DNA from: Candidatus Rokuibacteriota bacterium | GTDB taxonomy: Bacteria; Methylomirabilota; Methylomirabilia; Rokubacteriales; CSP1-6 | Assembly: GCA_003221635.1 (NCBI GenBank) | Contig: QHSR01000245.1 | Coordinates: forward strand, 28,814 to 82,318 | Direction of reading: 5' to 3' | DNA length: 53,505 nucleotides | In this document: piece after piece, positions 24,526 through 32,658 of the stretch | How positions within the stretch are numbered: position 1 is the stretch's first letter | Layout: every line of letters starts with the position of its first letter | The notes under the pieces: generated by a model | Databases searched by the model: none | What the model was told of the DNA's origin: nothing | The model's input: the letters and a program-made list of their open reading frames with translations, nothing else | Made by a program: the position numbers and the translations under genes

Positions 24526-24849
24526 GTGCTGAAGAAAGTCGTAACCGCATCGCTTGTGCTCGGCGCATTGGGCCCCCTGATGCTCGGTCCAGTAGTGATC
24601 TGGCTCGACTCGCACTCACACGATTTTCGCACCGACATGCGCTGGGAGGCGATATTCAGGTGGTGCTGGCCTACCTCGCCGATGCTCATGACCGGCGGCG
24701 GTGCCAAGCCCTTCACGCTCGCCTATATGGTGCTGCTTCTTATAAGCGCACTCTCGAACATCGTCCTTTTCGGCTTGATTAGCGCGCTGTTGGGAGCTGG
24801 CTTCATCCTTGTGCGATCAGTGTCTCGCATGATGCGGGCGCCTAAGTAG
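24526..24849 (+). CDS. Small membrane protein, candidate immunity protein
   Basis: The 107-aa protein has one hydrophobic segment near the N-terminus (VTASLVLGALGPLMLGPVVI), a short loop with WCWPTSPMLMTGG, and a long hydrophobic stretch near residues 65-98 that may cross twice. I chose GTG at 24526 over the track start at 24454 because GAGG lies 5 nt upstream and the earlier residues look non-coding. It follows the RHS tip directly and lies on the same low-GC segment, which is where polymorphic toxin loci carry the immunity gene. A membrane location suits protection against an exported toxin. The immunity role is inferred from position only. Confidence 0.55.
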   Translation: MLKKVVTASLVLGALGPLMLGPVVIWLDSHSHDFRTDMRWEAIFRWCWPTSPMLMTGGGAKPFTLAYMVLLLISALSNIVLFGLISALLGAGFILVRSVSRMMRAPK

Positions 24850-25907
24850 GCAGCGGCGATTCTTGCGCCGGCCAGGGCAACCCGTGCCAGCTGGCGATGG
24901 GCGCCAACTACTCCATCATGGCCAACTTCACTCGCGTGTACGGCTTGACGGTCACGCGGGCCGGAGTGGGCAGCGGCTCGGTCTCGTCGAGCCCAGCCGG
25001 AATCAGCTGCGGAGCTGACTGTTCGGAGAGCTACAACACCGGCACGACCGTCACCCTCACGGCGACGGCCACCGTCGACTCGATCTTCATGGGCTGGAGC
25101 GGGGCGTGCGCCGGCGCCGCCTGTACGGTCACGATGACCGCGGACAAGACGGCCGTCGCCACCTTCGCGCCCAATCAGCCAGACCTCGTCGAGACGTCGG
25201 TGAGCGATCCGCCGGCGGCTGCGGCTCCGGGCAGCGCCTTCAGCGTGACCGACAGCGTGCTGAACCAGGGCGGTGTGTCCGTGGCTTCGACGACGACGCG
25301 CTACTACCTGTCGCTCGACGCCGCGAAGGATGGCGCCGATCGATTGCTCTCGGGAACCCGCGGCGTCCCGACGCTCGCCGCCAGTGCGACCTCGAGCGGA
25401 TCCCGGACGGTCACGATCCCATCGGCGACGCCGCTCGGCACGTACTTCCTCCTGGCTTGCGCCGACGATCTCTCCCAACGCGCCGAAAGAAACGAGACGA
25501 ACAATTGCCGCGCTTCTGCTACGACGATCCAGGTGACTCGCCCGGATCTCCTCGAGACGTCCGTCTCGGCGCCGCCCGCCACCGTGGTCCGCGGAACGAG
25601 CTTCTCGGTGACGGACACCGTGCTGAACCAGGGAGGGCTGGCGTCAGGCGCCTCGACGACCCGCCACTATCTCTCGGCGAACTCGGTGAAGGACGGTAAC
25701 GATCGTCTCGTCGGGTCGCGCTCGATCCCGGCGCTCGCCGTGGCGGCGACATCGACCGGCACGGTCAGCGTCACTGTCCCGTCGAACATGGCGCTCGGCC
25801 CGTACTACCTGATCGCCTGCGCCGACAACACCACGACGGTGACCGAGAGCAACGAGACCAATAACTGTCTCGCGTCGGACACCACGGTCCGGGTGACCGC
25901 GCCCTAG
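24849..25907 (+). pseudogene. 5'-truncated exported protein with GWSG repeat and two CARDB domains
   Basis: The frame opens in the middle of a domain. Just after the stop of the membrane protein it reads GSGDSCAGQGNPCQLAM, then MANFTRVYGLTVTRAG. The next repeat is complete (FMGWSGACAGAACTVTMTAD..ATFAP), showing that the first is missing its front half. Two CARDB domains follow (PDLVETSVSDPPAAAAPGSA and PDLLETSVSAPPATVVRGTS, each ending ERNETNNCRAS or ESNETNNCLAS). No signal peptide remains. ATG at 24897 could initiate translation but would give a cytoplasmic fragment. I read this as the 3' end of an older secreted-protein gene cut by the arrival of the RHS tip and immunity segment. Confidence 0.7.
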
Positions 25908-26061
25908 CCGTGAAGCGCTTCGCTCCTCGCCAGGCATAGAAGCAGGACGGTGCTCAACGCGGAAGGATGATCGTCATGCGGGGCGCGCGCATCGGCGAGA
26001 TCCTCGCCTACATGATCCATCCCGAGGCGGCGGGCCGGGGGCCTCGGGCCCGGTCGAGGCC

Positions 26062-26469
26062 TCATTCGGGCTCGCACTCGGAGGCCTGACGGGCGGAGCC
26101 GGGCGCGAGCCCCGCGATCATGAAGTCGGCCGTGGCGAGGTTGGTCGCCAGCGGAACGTTGTGGACGTTGCAGACGCGAAGCAAGGCGCGGATGTCCGGA
26201 TCGTGGGGCTGCATCGTCAGTGGATCGACGAAGAAGAATACGGCGTCTACCGCGCGCGTGGCGACGCGCGCCGCGATCTGCGCGTCGCCACCTTCGTGTC
26301 CGCTGAGAACCTCTTCGATCGTGAGTCCCACTTTGTCGCGCAGCAACTGAGCCGTGTGGCGCGTCCCGACGAGCTCGAAGCCTGCGAGGCTGCCCCGGTT
26401 GAATGTCGCCCAGGCGACGAGGTCGACTTTCCGGTTGTCGTGCGCGATGAGCGCGAGTCTTCGGTTCAT
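26062..26469 (-). CDS. mgsA: Methylglyoxal synthase
   Basis: This 135-aa enzyme converts dihydroxyacetone phosphate to methylglyoxal and phosphate, a bypass that relieves sugar-phosphate accumulation. LALIAHDNRKVDLVAWA, LSGHEGGDAQIAARV, FFFVDPLTMQPHDPDIRALL and NVPLATNLATADFMI are the family signature. H10, D62, H89 and D92 correspond to H19, D71, H98 and D101 of the E. coli enzyme, all at the same offset of nine. ATG at 26469 has GGAGGAAT upstream and gives the expected N-terminus; the track's 26529 adds residues that do not fit. It is slightly shorter than the E. coli protein (about 150 aa) and has no obvious operon partner. Confidence 0.92.
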   Translation of the reverse strand: MNRRLALIAHDNRKVDLVAWATFNRGSLAGFELVGTRHTAQLLRDKVGLTIEEVLSGHEGGDAQIAARVATRAVDAVFFFVDPLTMQPHDPDIRALLRVCNVHNVPLATNLATADFMIAGLAPGSARQASECEPE

Positions 26470-26635
26470 TGGGGAAATTCCTCCGATGAGGAAGGAGCAA
26501 CTCCGATGCCACCCGAGGTGGCAGGCCATGTCCGTGATCTTCAGGGGAAGAGCCGACGCCTCGACGTGACGTTGCTCAGGCAGGCGGCACTGTGGGATGT
26601 GCTGCCGCGAAAATCAGCACGGTCTCGAGTATGTT

Positions 26636-27370
26636 CTACATCGAGCTCAAGAGCCGACCGAATCCGCTGATCGACTCACGCACGCCGGCCAGGCGAAGCG
26701 CCCGCCAGAGCGAGGCCTGGTTCGACGAAACGACGGGCTTGCCCAGGTCTCGCTCGAGCACCTCGAGGACGCCGATGGTCGGGAGCCCGGTGCCGCTCAG
26801 AAGGACGGCGTCGGCGTCCGGCGCGTCGGCCTCGCGGGCGAGCCGGTAGGCGCGCTCTTCGCTTTCGTCGTAGATGTTCTCGACGCCGGCGAGCCGCCGA
26901 TAACCGACGATCTCGAACCCGGCCGCCTCCCAGTAGGCTCTCCCGAGCGCGCTGATCGACTCCGGATACGGAGTCCCGAGGGCGAGCTTCTTGACGCGCA
27001 GGTGGTGGAGCGCCGCCAGGATCGCCTGGGCCGCGGTGAGGGCGCGGGTGCCCGTGAGCGACGCGATGCGATCCGAAAGGGTCTGCTCCCCCTTGAACCC
27101 GTTGGCGTAGCTCGCCGCGGTGAACGCGAGCACCACGACCGCCGGGTTCACGGCCGCGAGCGTCCCCGCCGGCCCGGGGAGAGACTCGACGTAGGCGCGC
27201 GTCCTGTCCTCCATCCCCGCGGGTGCGCCGGGCGCGCTGGCGGATGCGGCCGAATCGAGGCGGGCGAAGTGGATGGACACGCCGGCGGGCACCATGCGAT
27301 AGAACTCCGGCTCGACCGTGGGATTCCCGGGGGGCACGAGCACGCCGATACGAGTTCGCCAGCCGAGCAT
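26636..27370 (-). CDS. Asp/Glu racemase / maleate isomerase superfamily protein lacking cysteines
   Basis: The 244-aa protein has the superfamily start TRIGVLVPPGNPTVEPEFYRM and the following features of arylmalonate decarboxylase or maleate isomerase relatives: LAFTAASYANG, ALGTPYPESI, YWEAAGFEIVGYRRL, LSGTGLPTIGVLEVLE and KPVVSSNQASLWRALRLAG. Enzymes of this group use one or two cysteines as acid and base, normally in ACTSGS-like and SCTNLRT-like motifs. Here both positions are occupied by other residues, and the whole protein contains no cysteine. It may use another mechanism or act on a different substrate. It lies about 170 bp upstream of mgsA on the same strand. Confidence 0.8.
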   Translation of the reverse strand: MLGWRTRIGVLVPPGNPTVEPEFYRMVPAGVSIHFARLDSAASASAPGAPAGMEDRTRAYVESLPGPAGTLAAVNPAVVVLAFTAASYANGFKGEQTLSDRIASLTGTRALTAAQAILAALHHLRVKKLALGTPYPESISALGRAYWEAAGFEIVGYRRLAGVENIYDESEERAYRLAREADAPDADAVLLSGTGLPTIGVLEVLERDLGKPVVSSNQASLWRALRLAGVRESISGFGRLLSSM

Positions 27371-27492
27371 CGTCGCACGTCATACTCGCCCAACACTGCC
27401 CCAACCGCTAGTGCTCATCGAGCGCATCTCCCCCCGGGGTGCCACCTTAATCATTGTTTGTAGCCGGTTGGCGCGCACGCTATTTCTTGATA

Positions 27493-28857
27493 GTGGGATG
27501 TGTTCGGCCCTGGGCGCAGACGCTCAGCGCCCTCGGCCTCCTTGCCCTCCTCGCCGCCTGCGGGATGTCGCACGGAGCTCGCGCGGCGCTCGACGCGGGA
27601 CTGCAGGCAAAGGAGCAGGGCGCCCTCCGCGAGGCCCTGGAGCACTTCCGCAACGCCACGAGGCTCGCTCCGGACTCGGCCGAGATACAGCTGGCGCTGG
27701 GCGAGGCCGCGGACGTCCTCGGCGAATTCGACGAAGCGCTGGCCGCCTACCAGGTGGCGGCTCGGCGGGCCCCCTCGACGACGACCTGGCTTCGTCTGGG
27801 CGAGATGGCCGACCGGATGGGGCACGTGGACCTGGCGATCCAGTCGCTCGAGGGAGCGTACGGCCCGTGGCGCGAGCACGCCTGGAGCGGGCTCAAGGTC
27901 GGCGCGCGAACGTTCACCGCGTGCGCGCCGAGGGCCTGGCCGAACATCTCGGCGCTGTGGGCCAAGTGCGTGCCCACGGCCGTGCAGACCGGGCACGGCT
28001 ACTTCCACGCATCCCGCGAGCGAGTCCCTGAATACGTCTTCCGCATCCTGGTGGAGGCCGGGCAGCGCGAGAGAGCCGTCGCGCTCGCGCGAGAGCGCGG
28101 ATGGCTCCGGGACGGCGCGGACTACTGTCGAGCGCTCGACCTGCTGCCGGTGTCCGGAGAGACGACGGGCCTGCTCGCGATGCTGCTGCAGCCCGACCGC
28201 GCCGACTGCCTGGTGGGGCTCGGCGCGGAGATCGCCGACGACGGGCTCGCGCGCCTGGGACGGCTGGTCTTGCTTGACAGGGTCCAGAACTCCTCGCGAC
28301 TCGAGGCCCGCACGCGGGCGGAGTGGGTGCTGCGCCATCGCCTGCCGGACCACCAGATTCCCAAGCTCGCCGAGTCGCTCAACGTGACCGGCTGGCGGCT
28401 GCAGAACCGTCTGCGGCAGCCGGCCGAGGCGCTCGAGGTGTACAAGAAAGCGATCGCCGCCGATCCCGCCTTCTCGTGGCCGTATCACAACATCGGCCGG
28501 CTCTACATGAGCCAGAAAGACGACGAGCAGGCGCTGGCCTGGCTCGCGAAGGCGCTCGAGGTCAACCCGAATCACCTGCGAGCCCAGTTCAACCTGGGTG
28601 TCGCCGCCGCCCGGCTCAACCGATACGACGAGGCGCTCGGGGCCTACAGCCGGGCGCTGGTGATGAACCCGGCGGACGCCGACGCCTACGCGAACCTCGG
28701 CTGGATCCTCCTCAAGGTCGGCCGGCAGACGGAAGGCCTGCGCGCGCTTCAAGTCGCGGTGCGCCTCGATCCGAACCTCGAGCAGGAACGGAACTACCTC
28801 GACGCACAGTTCGGGCGCGACGCCCGGCGGGGCCCGACGCCATTCAGCGTCCAATGA
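27493..28857 (+). CDS. TPR lipoprotein
   Basis: The 454-aa protein starts with a short lipoprotein signal, LGLLALLAAC, with the lipidated cysteine at about residue 23. TPR units follow, for example ALREALEHFRNATRLAPDSAEIQLALGEA, EFDEALAAYQVAARRAPS and, near the C-terminus, NRYDEALGAYSRALVMNPADADAYANLGWIL. GTG at 27493 is a reasonable start; the track uses TTG at 27454, and the exact start is uncertain. The middle region shares the pattern QPDRADC..G...DDGLARLGRL with the next gene, so the two are paralogs. It heads a five-gene cluster that looks envelope-related. TPRs point to a protein-binding scaffold anchored to the membrane. Confidence 0.75.
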   Translation: MGCVRPWAQTLSALGLLALLAACGMSHGARAALDAGLQAKEQGALREALEHFRNATRLAPDSAEIQLALGEAADVLGEFDEALAAYQVAARRAPSTTTWLRLGEMADRMGHVDLAIQSLEGAYGPWREHAWSGLKVGARTFTACAPRAWPNISALWAKCVPTAVQTGHGYFHASRERVPEYVFRILVEAGQRERAVALARERGWLRDGADYCRALDLLPVSGETTGLLAMLLQPDRADCLVGLGAEIADDGLARLGRLVLLDRVQNSSRLEARTRAEWVLRHRLPDHQIPKLAESLNVTGWRLQNRLRQPAEALEVYKKAIAADPAFSWPYHNIGRLYMSQKDDEQALAWLAKALEVNPNHLRAQFNLGVAAARLNRYDEALGAYSRALVMNPADADAYANLGWILLKVGRQTEGLRALQVAVRLDPNLEQERNYLDAQFGRDARRGPTPFSVQ

Positions 28858-28868
28858 GGTCTCGAGCC

Positions 28869-30221
28869 ATGAAAGCCCTCGTGTCAGCCGTCGCCCTGGT
28901 ACTCTGCACCGCCCTTCTCGCGATTGCCCAGGAGCGACCGGCGCCGCTGGCGAGCGATCTGGACCGCGCCCAGGCGGCGTTCAAGGCCGGCCGCCACACC
29001 GAGGCGCTGGCCCTGGCCCGCCGGGCAGCCGACGCCGCGCCCACGTCGGTGCGGGCGTTGAACGCGCGCGCCGGCATGGCCGAGTTCATGGGCGAGTTCG
29101 ACGAGGCGCGGACCTTTCACGATCGGGCCGGGGCGCTGGCGCCCGACGATCCCGATACCATCGACCGCACGGCGTCGTTCGCGGTGCGCATGGGCGAGTA
29201 CGATCGGGCCCTCGCCCAGCTCGACCGCCTGCTGGCCCTGCATCCGCGTCACGTGCGCTGGCTCTTTCAGTGGGCGCCAACCAGCCTCCAGGCGCCGCTC
29301 CTGCGCGATCACCCGTCGCTCGAGCGGATCGTGCAGATCAAGCTCGACATCTTGACCGAAAAGGGCGACCTCGACCAGGCCCGGCGGATGGCACGCGCCT
29401 ACGCGATCGTGCAGCCCGGCCAGAACTACTGCGACCAGGCGCGCGAAAGGTCGCGCGCGGGCGCCGAGCGCGACGAGATCTTCAAGGCGTTCCGGCTCGC
29501 CACGCTGGGGCAGCCCGACGCCGCGGACTGCATCTGGTGGTACGGCCAGTGGCTCTCGGACGAGGGGTACGTGCGGCTCGGGCGGCTCATGGTCATCGAG
29601 GGCACGCGCGTCACCCCCTCGGCCGCGAACAAGGAGGGCGGCGCGCGCTACGTCCGTATTCGCCTCGGTGGCAACCGTGAGGTTCCAAAGCGCGCGGAGC
29701 AGCTCTTCCTCATCGCCCGCCAGCGCTATCTGCGCGACGGCGACGTCGACGGCGCGGCGCGGCTGTTCGACGAGTCGATCCGCCTGGCGCCGGCGTTCGC
29801 GCGTCCGTACAACTACCGCGCGCTGATCGCCGCCGACCTGGGCGACCGCGAGGGGGCCCTGGCCTGGCTCCAGCGCGCCCTGCAGGCCGATCCCGACTCG
29901 TGGCGGACCCACCGCAACCTCGGCAGGCTCTTCGAGACGCTCGAGCGCTATCCCGAGGCGGAGATGCACCTGAGAAGGACTGTCCAGCTCTTCGGCGACG
30001 ACGCCGGCGGACGCCTGGCGCTCGCGCGCGTGCTGTACGCGCAGGGCAAGTACGACGATTTCGCTAAGGAGGCACGCGCCGCCGTCGCCTTCCTCGCCAA
30101 CTGGCGGGCTCCGGTGCCCGAGGTGCGCGACTTTCTCGCGAAGTTCGATCGCTGGGGACCGGGCGCGGCGCTGCCGCCGGCGCCCGACCCACACGTCATC
30201 ATGGGTTGGAACTATGACTGA
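28869..30221 (+). CDS. Periplasmic TPR protein, paralog of the preceding lipoprotein
   Basis: The 450-aa protein has a signal peptide (MKALVSAVALVLCTALLAIA) and TPR-like repeats at both ends. Examples are FKAGRHTEALALARRAADAAP, GEYDRALAQLDRLLALHP, GDVDGAARLFDESIRLAP and DREGALAWLQRALQADPDSWR. The central segment contains QPDAADCIWWYGQWLSDEGYVRLGRLMV, matching the same place in the upstream TPR lipoprotein. ATG at 28869 lies 11 nt after that gene's stop. The 3' end overlaps the next gene by 8 nt. The function is unknown; two exported TPR paralogs in tandem suggest a heteromeric scaffold. Confidence 0.75.
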   Translation: MKALVSAVALVLCTALLAIAQERPAPLASDLDRAQAAFKAGRHTEALALARRAADAAPTSVRALNARAGMAEFMGEFDEARTFHDRAGALAPDDPDTIDRTASFAVRMGEYDRALAQLDRLLALHPRHVRWLFQWAPTSLQAPLLRDHPSLERIVQIKLDILTEKGDLDQARRMARAYAIVQPGQNYCDQARERSRAGAERDEIFKAFRLATLGQPDAADCIWWYGQWLSDEGYVRLGRLMVIEGTRVTPSAANKEGGARYVRIRLGGNREVPKRAEQLFLIARQRYLRDGDVDGAARLFDESIRLAPAFARPYNYRALIAADLGDREGALAWLQRALQADPDSWRTHRNLGRLFETLERYPEAEMHLRRTVQLFGDDAGGRLALARVLYAQGKYDDFAKEARAAVAFLANWRAPVPEVRDFLAKFDRWGPGAALPPAPDPHVIMGWNYD

Positions 30222-31347
30222 CCGTATCGCGGTTGTCCTGCTGCTGAGCGTGGCGCTCGCTCTCGCACCGGCAACGATCTATGCCGGGACGTACCACTGG
30301 GTCGACGAGCAGGGCACCGTCACCTACTCCGATCGCCCGCCGCAGCCTGAGCAGACGCGAGCGCCGGCGCCGGAGGCCAGCCCGGCGCCCGAGGTGAAGG
30401 CGCCCGACGCCAAACCCGACACCAGCCCGGCGCCCGAAGTGAAGGCGCCCGACACCAAGCCGGCGCCCGAGGCGAAGGCGCCCGACGTCCGGCCGGCGCT
30501 CGGTGCGAAGTCGCGTGACGTGAAGGCGTTCGCGCCGCCGGCCGCGATCGCGAAGACTGGCCCGACGAAGGTGGACGAGCTGCTGGAGCTGTCCGGCGCG
30601 CGGACTCAGCTCGTGGGCCTCCTGAGCGGGATCGCCGGCCAGCTACGGCCGGCCCGCGGACAGATGAGTGCCAAGGACCAGGCCGCAGTCGATCGGATTC
30701 TGCGACAGGCGCTCCGCCACGAGGCGGTCTACACGCTCGTGCGCGACGCGTTTCTTCTCCAGGTCGACCGCACGAACCTCGAAGCGACGGCCGCGTGGCT
30801 GCGCTCGCCTCTGGCGCGCAAGATCGTCGCCCTCGAGATCGCCTCCTCGGAGCCGGGTACGGAGCAGAAAGTCGCCGCCTACGCCGCCGCCATCAAGACG
30901 AACCCGCCGCCGGAGCACCGCGTCGAGCTGCTCCAGCGGCTGGACTGGGCGACGGCCGCCAGCGAGATCTCGGCCGATCTCGCCGCCGCAGTCTCACGCG
31001 GCATCACGACGGCCGTGTCCGCGGCCGGACCGGCCGAGCAACGGCTGCGGCCGGGCCAGATCGAGGACCGTGTTGCGCAGGTGCGGGCGCAGGCGAGCGA
31101 AGTCCTGCGCGAGCCGCACGGGGCGGCGACGCTGTACACGTACCGCGAGCTCGAGGACGACGAGCTGACGGCGTACGTCCTCTTCTCGGGGTCGGAAGCG
31201 GGACGCTGGTACAACACCGCCATGCGCAAGGCGATGGTGAATGCCCTGGGCAAAGCGGTGGAGCAGACGGCTGCCGAGCTGGTGCGCGCCGTGCCGCTCG
31301 ACCGCTGGGCGCGCGCCGCGACGCCGGCGCCGCAGCAGGTGAAGTGA
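30214..31347 (+). CDS. Exported DUF4124 / DUF2059-like protein with Pro-rich linker
   Basis: The 377-aa protein has a signal peptide ending near ATIYAG, followed by YHWVDEQGTVTYSDRPP, the DUF4124 motif seen in many proteobacterial periplasmic proteins. Residues ~45-100 are a repetitive APEVKAPD-type linker rich in Pro, Ala and Lys. From about residue 118 there is an alpha-helical region, KVDELLELSGARTQLVGLL and later DDELTAYVLFSGSEAGRWYN, which resembles DUF2059. ATG at 30214 overlaps the TPR gene by 8 nt, and its stop overlaps the next start by 1 nt. Its position in the five-gene cluster and export signal suggest an envelope role, not otherwise defined. Confidence 0.7.
   Translation: MTDRIAVVLLLSVALALAPATIYAGTYHWVDEQGTVTYSDRPPQPEQTRAPAPEASPAPEVKAPDAKPDTSPAPEVKAPDTKPAPEAKAPDVRPALGAKSRDVKAFAPPAAIAKTGPTKVDELLELSGARTQLVGLLSGIAGQLRPARGQMSAKDQAAVDRILRQALRHEAVYTLVRDAFLLQVDRTNLEATAAWLRSPLARKIVALEIASSEPGTEQKVAAYAAAIKTNPPPEHRVELLQRLDWATAASEISADLAAAVSRGITTAVSAAGPAEQRLRPGQIEDRVAQVRAQASEVLREPHGAATLYTYRELEDDELTAYVLFSGSEAGRWYNTAMRKAMVNALGKAVEQTAAELVRAVPLDRWARAATPAPQQVK
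30381..30486 (+). repeat. Three 28-bp in-gene repeats encoding the Pro-rich linker
   Basis: Near-identical units CCGGCGCCCGAGGTGAAGGC-like occur at 30381-30408, 30426-30453 and 30459-30486 with spacers of 17 and 5 bp. They encode PAPEVKAPD, PAPEVKAPD and PAPEAKAPD. The arrangement suggests expansion by slippage or unequal recombination, and linker length may vary between strains. Confidence 0.75.
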
Positions 31348-32648
31348 TGGCCGCCGCGTGCCCTCGCTGCAGCGCGCCGGCCGTCGAGCGCGACAAGTGC
31401 GCGCAGTGCGGCGTCGTCGCCTCCGTGTACGCTGCGGCCCTCGAGAAGATGCGACGCCCCCCGGCGCCGCCGGGCCCCGGGCCCACCGTGGCGGACGCAC
31501 CTGTCCCGGCTCGGGCGGACACACCTCGGGCAGCCACTCCCGCCGCGGCGCGGCCGGCCGAGATGCGTCCACCCGCGCCTCAGGCGGCCGCACCTCGGGC
31601 AAACACGCCCACGTGGGGCGTGGCGGTAGCGTCCGCAGCGCCGCGACCGGCCACGAACGGGTCCACACCGGCGCCGACCGCTGCATCCGCGCTCGCAATG
31701 ATGGCTCCGAGCCAGACCCGGATGCTCACGTTCCATGGCGCGGGGGGCACCCTGTTCGGCATCTACGTCGTGAACGTCCTGCTGACGATCGCCACCCTGG
31801 GCTGGTATCGATTCTGGGGCAAGGTCAAGGTGCGCCGCTTCATGCTGAGCCAGACCGGGTTCGAGGGCGACCGCTTCGCCTATCACGGCACGGGCAAGGA
31901 GCTGCTGCTCGGGTTCTTCAAGGCCGCCATGTTCGTGGGCCTGCCGATCACGCTGCTGGGCATCGCGGCGGAGCTCTCTCACGACAAGATGATCCACGGT
32001 GTCACCCGGTTCTTCACCTCGTCTCTCGTCTTCTTTTTCATCCCCATCGCGATGGTCGGGGCGCGACGTTACCGCCTGAGCCGCACCTCGTGGCGCGGAA
32101 TCCGCTTCTCGTTCCGCGGCCGGGCGTCGGCGTTCACCAAGATCTTCGTGCGGGGATCGCTGCTGAGCATGCTGACGCTCTCGCTCTACTACCCCTTTTT
32201 CCAGGCGCGACAGCAGCACTTCATGGTCTCGCATTCGCACTTCGGCCGCCGGCCGTTCCGATTCGACGGACGTGGGCGCGATCTCTTCGGCCCCTACGTG
32301 CTGACCGTGCTCCTGTTCCTACCGACCCTCGGCCTCTACACGTTCTGGTTCCAGGCGAAGAAGACCCGCTACTTCTGGGAGCACACCTATTTCGAGACCG
32401 CGCGGTTCCGGTGTACCGTCACTGGCCGGCAGCTCATGAACCTCACGATCGGCAATCTGGTATGGCTCGTGGTCACCCTGGGACTCGCGTGGCCGTGGGT
32501 GCTCGTGCGCAACGCGCGATTCGCGTTCGCGTATCTCAACATCGACGGCTCGCTCGACCTGGCCGGGATCGTCCAGGAACCCCAGCTCGCCACGGCCACG
32601 GGGGACGCGCTCTCCAGCCTCCTCGGCGCCGACGTCGACTTCGCGTAG
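31347..32648 (+). CDS. Zinc-ribbon DUF898 (YjgN-like) membrane protein
   Basis: The 433-aa protein starts with a zinc ribbon (C5-P-R-C8 and C18-A-Q-C21), then a Pro/Ala-rich linker to about residue 120. Two repeats of a membrane module follow: FHGAGGTLFGIYVVNVLLTIATLGWYRFWGKVKVRRFM and FDGRGRDLFGPYVLTVLLFLPTLGLYTFWFQAKKTRYFW. This duplicated module is typical of DUF898 proteins. The stop of the preceding gene shares one base with the ATG at 31347. It lies just before an M48 peptidase, an arrangement I recall as common for DUF898 proteins, so the two probably act together at the membrane. The molecular role is unknown. Confidence 0.82.
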   Translation: MAAACPRCSAPAVERDKCAQCGVVASVYAAALEKMRRPPAPPGPGPTVADAPVPARADTPRAATPAAARPAEMRPPAPQAAAPRANTPTWGVAVASAAPRPATNGSTPAPTAASALAMMAPSQTRMLTFHGAGGTLFGIYVVNVLLTIATLGWYRFWGKVKVRRFMLSQTGFEGDRFAYHGTGKELLLGFFKAAMFVGLPITLLGIAAELSHDKMIHGVTRFFTSSLVFFFIPIAMVGARRYRLSRTSWRGIRFSFRGRASAFTKIFVRGSLLSMLTLSLYYPFFQARQQHFMVSHSHFGRRPFRFDGRGRDLFGPYVLTVLLFLPTLGLYTFWFQAKKTRYFWEHTYFETARFRCTVTGRQLMNLTIGNLVWLVVTLGLAWPWVLVRNARFAFAYLNIDGSLDLAGIVQEPQLATATGDALSSLLGADVDFA

Positions 32649-32658
32649 CGCCTGCCCG

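Noticed and set aside
25908-26061. Intrinsic terminator in the GC-rich stretch near 26030
   Set aside because: Several GGGCC/GGCCC runs can pair in different ways, but no single stable hairpin followed by T residues stands out.
27451-28854. 467-aa minus-strand ORF
   Set aside because: It is the exact shadow of the TPR lipoprotein, with no domain pattern of its own.
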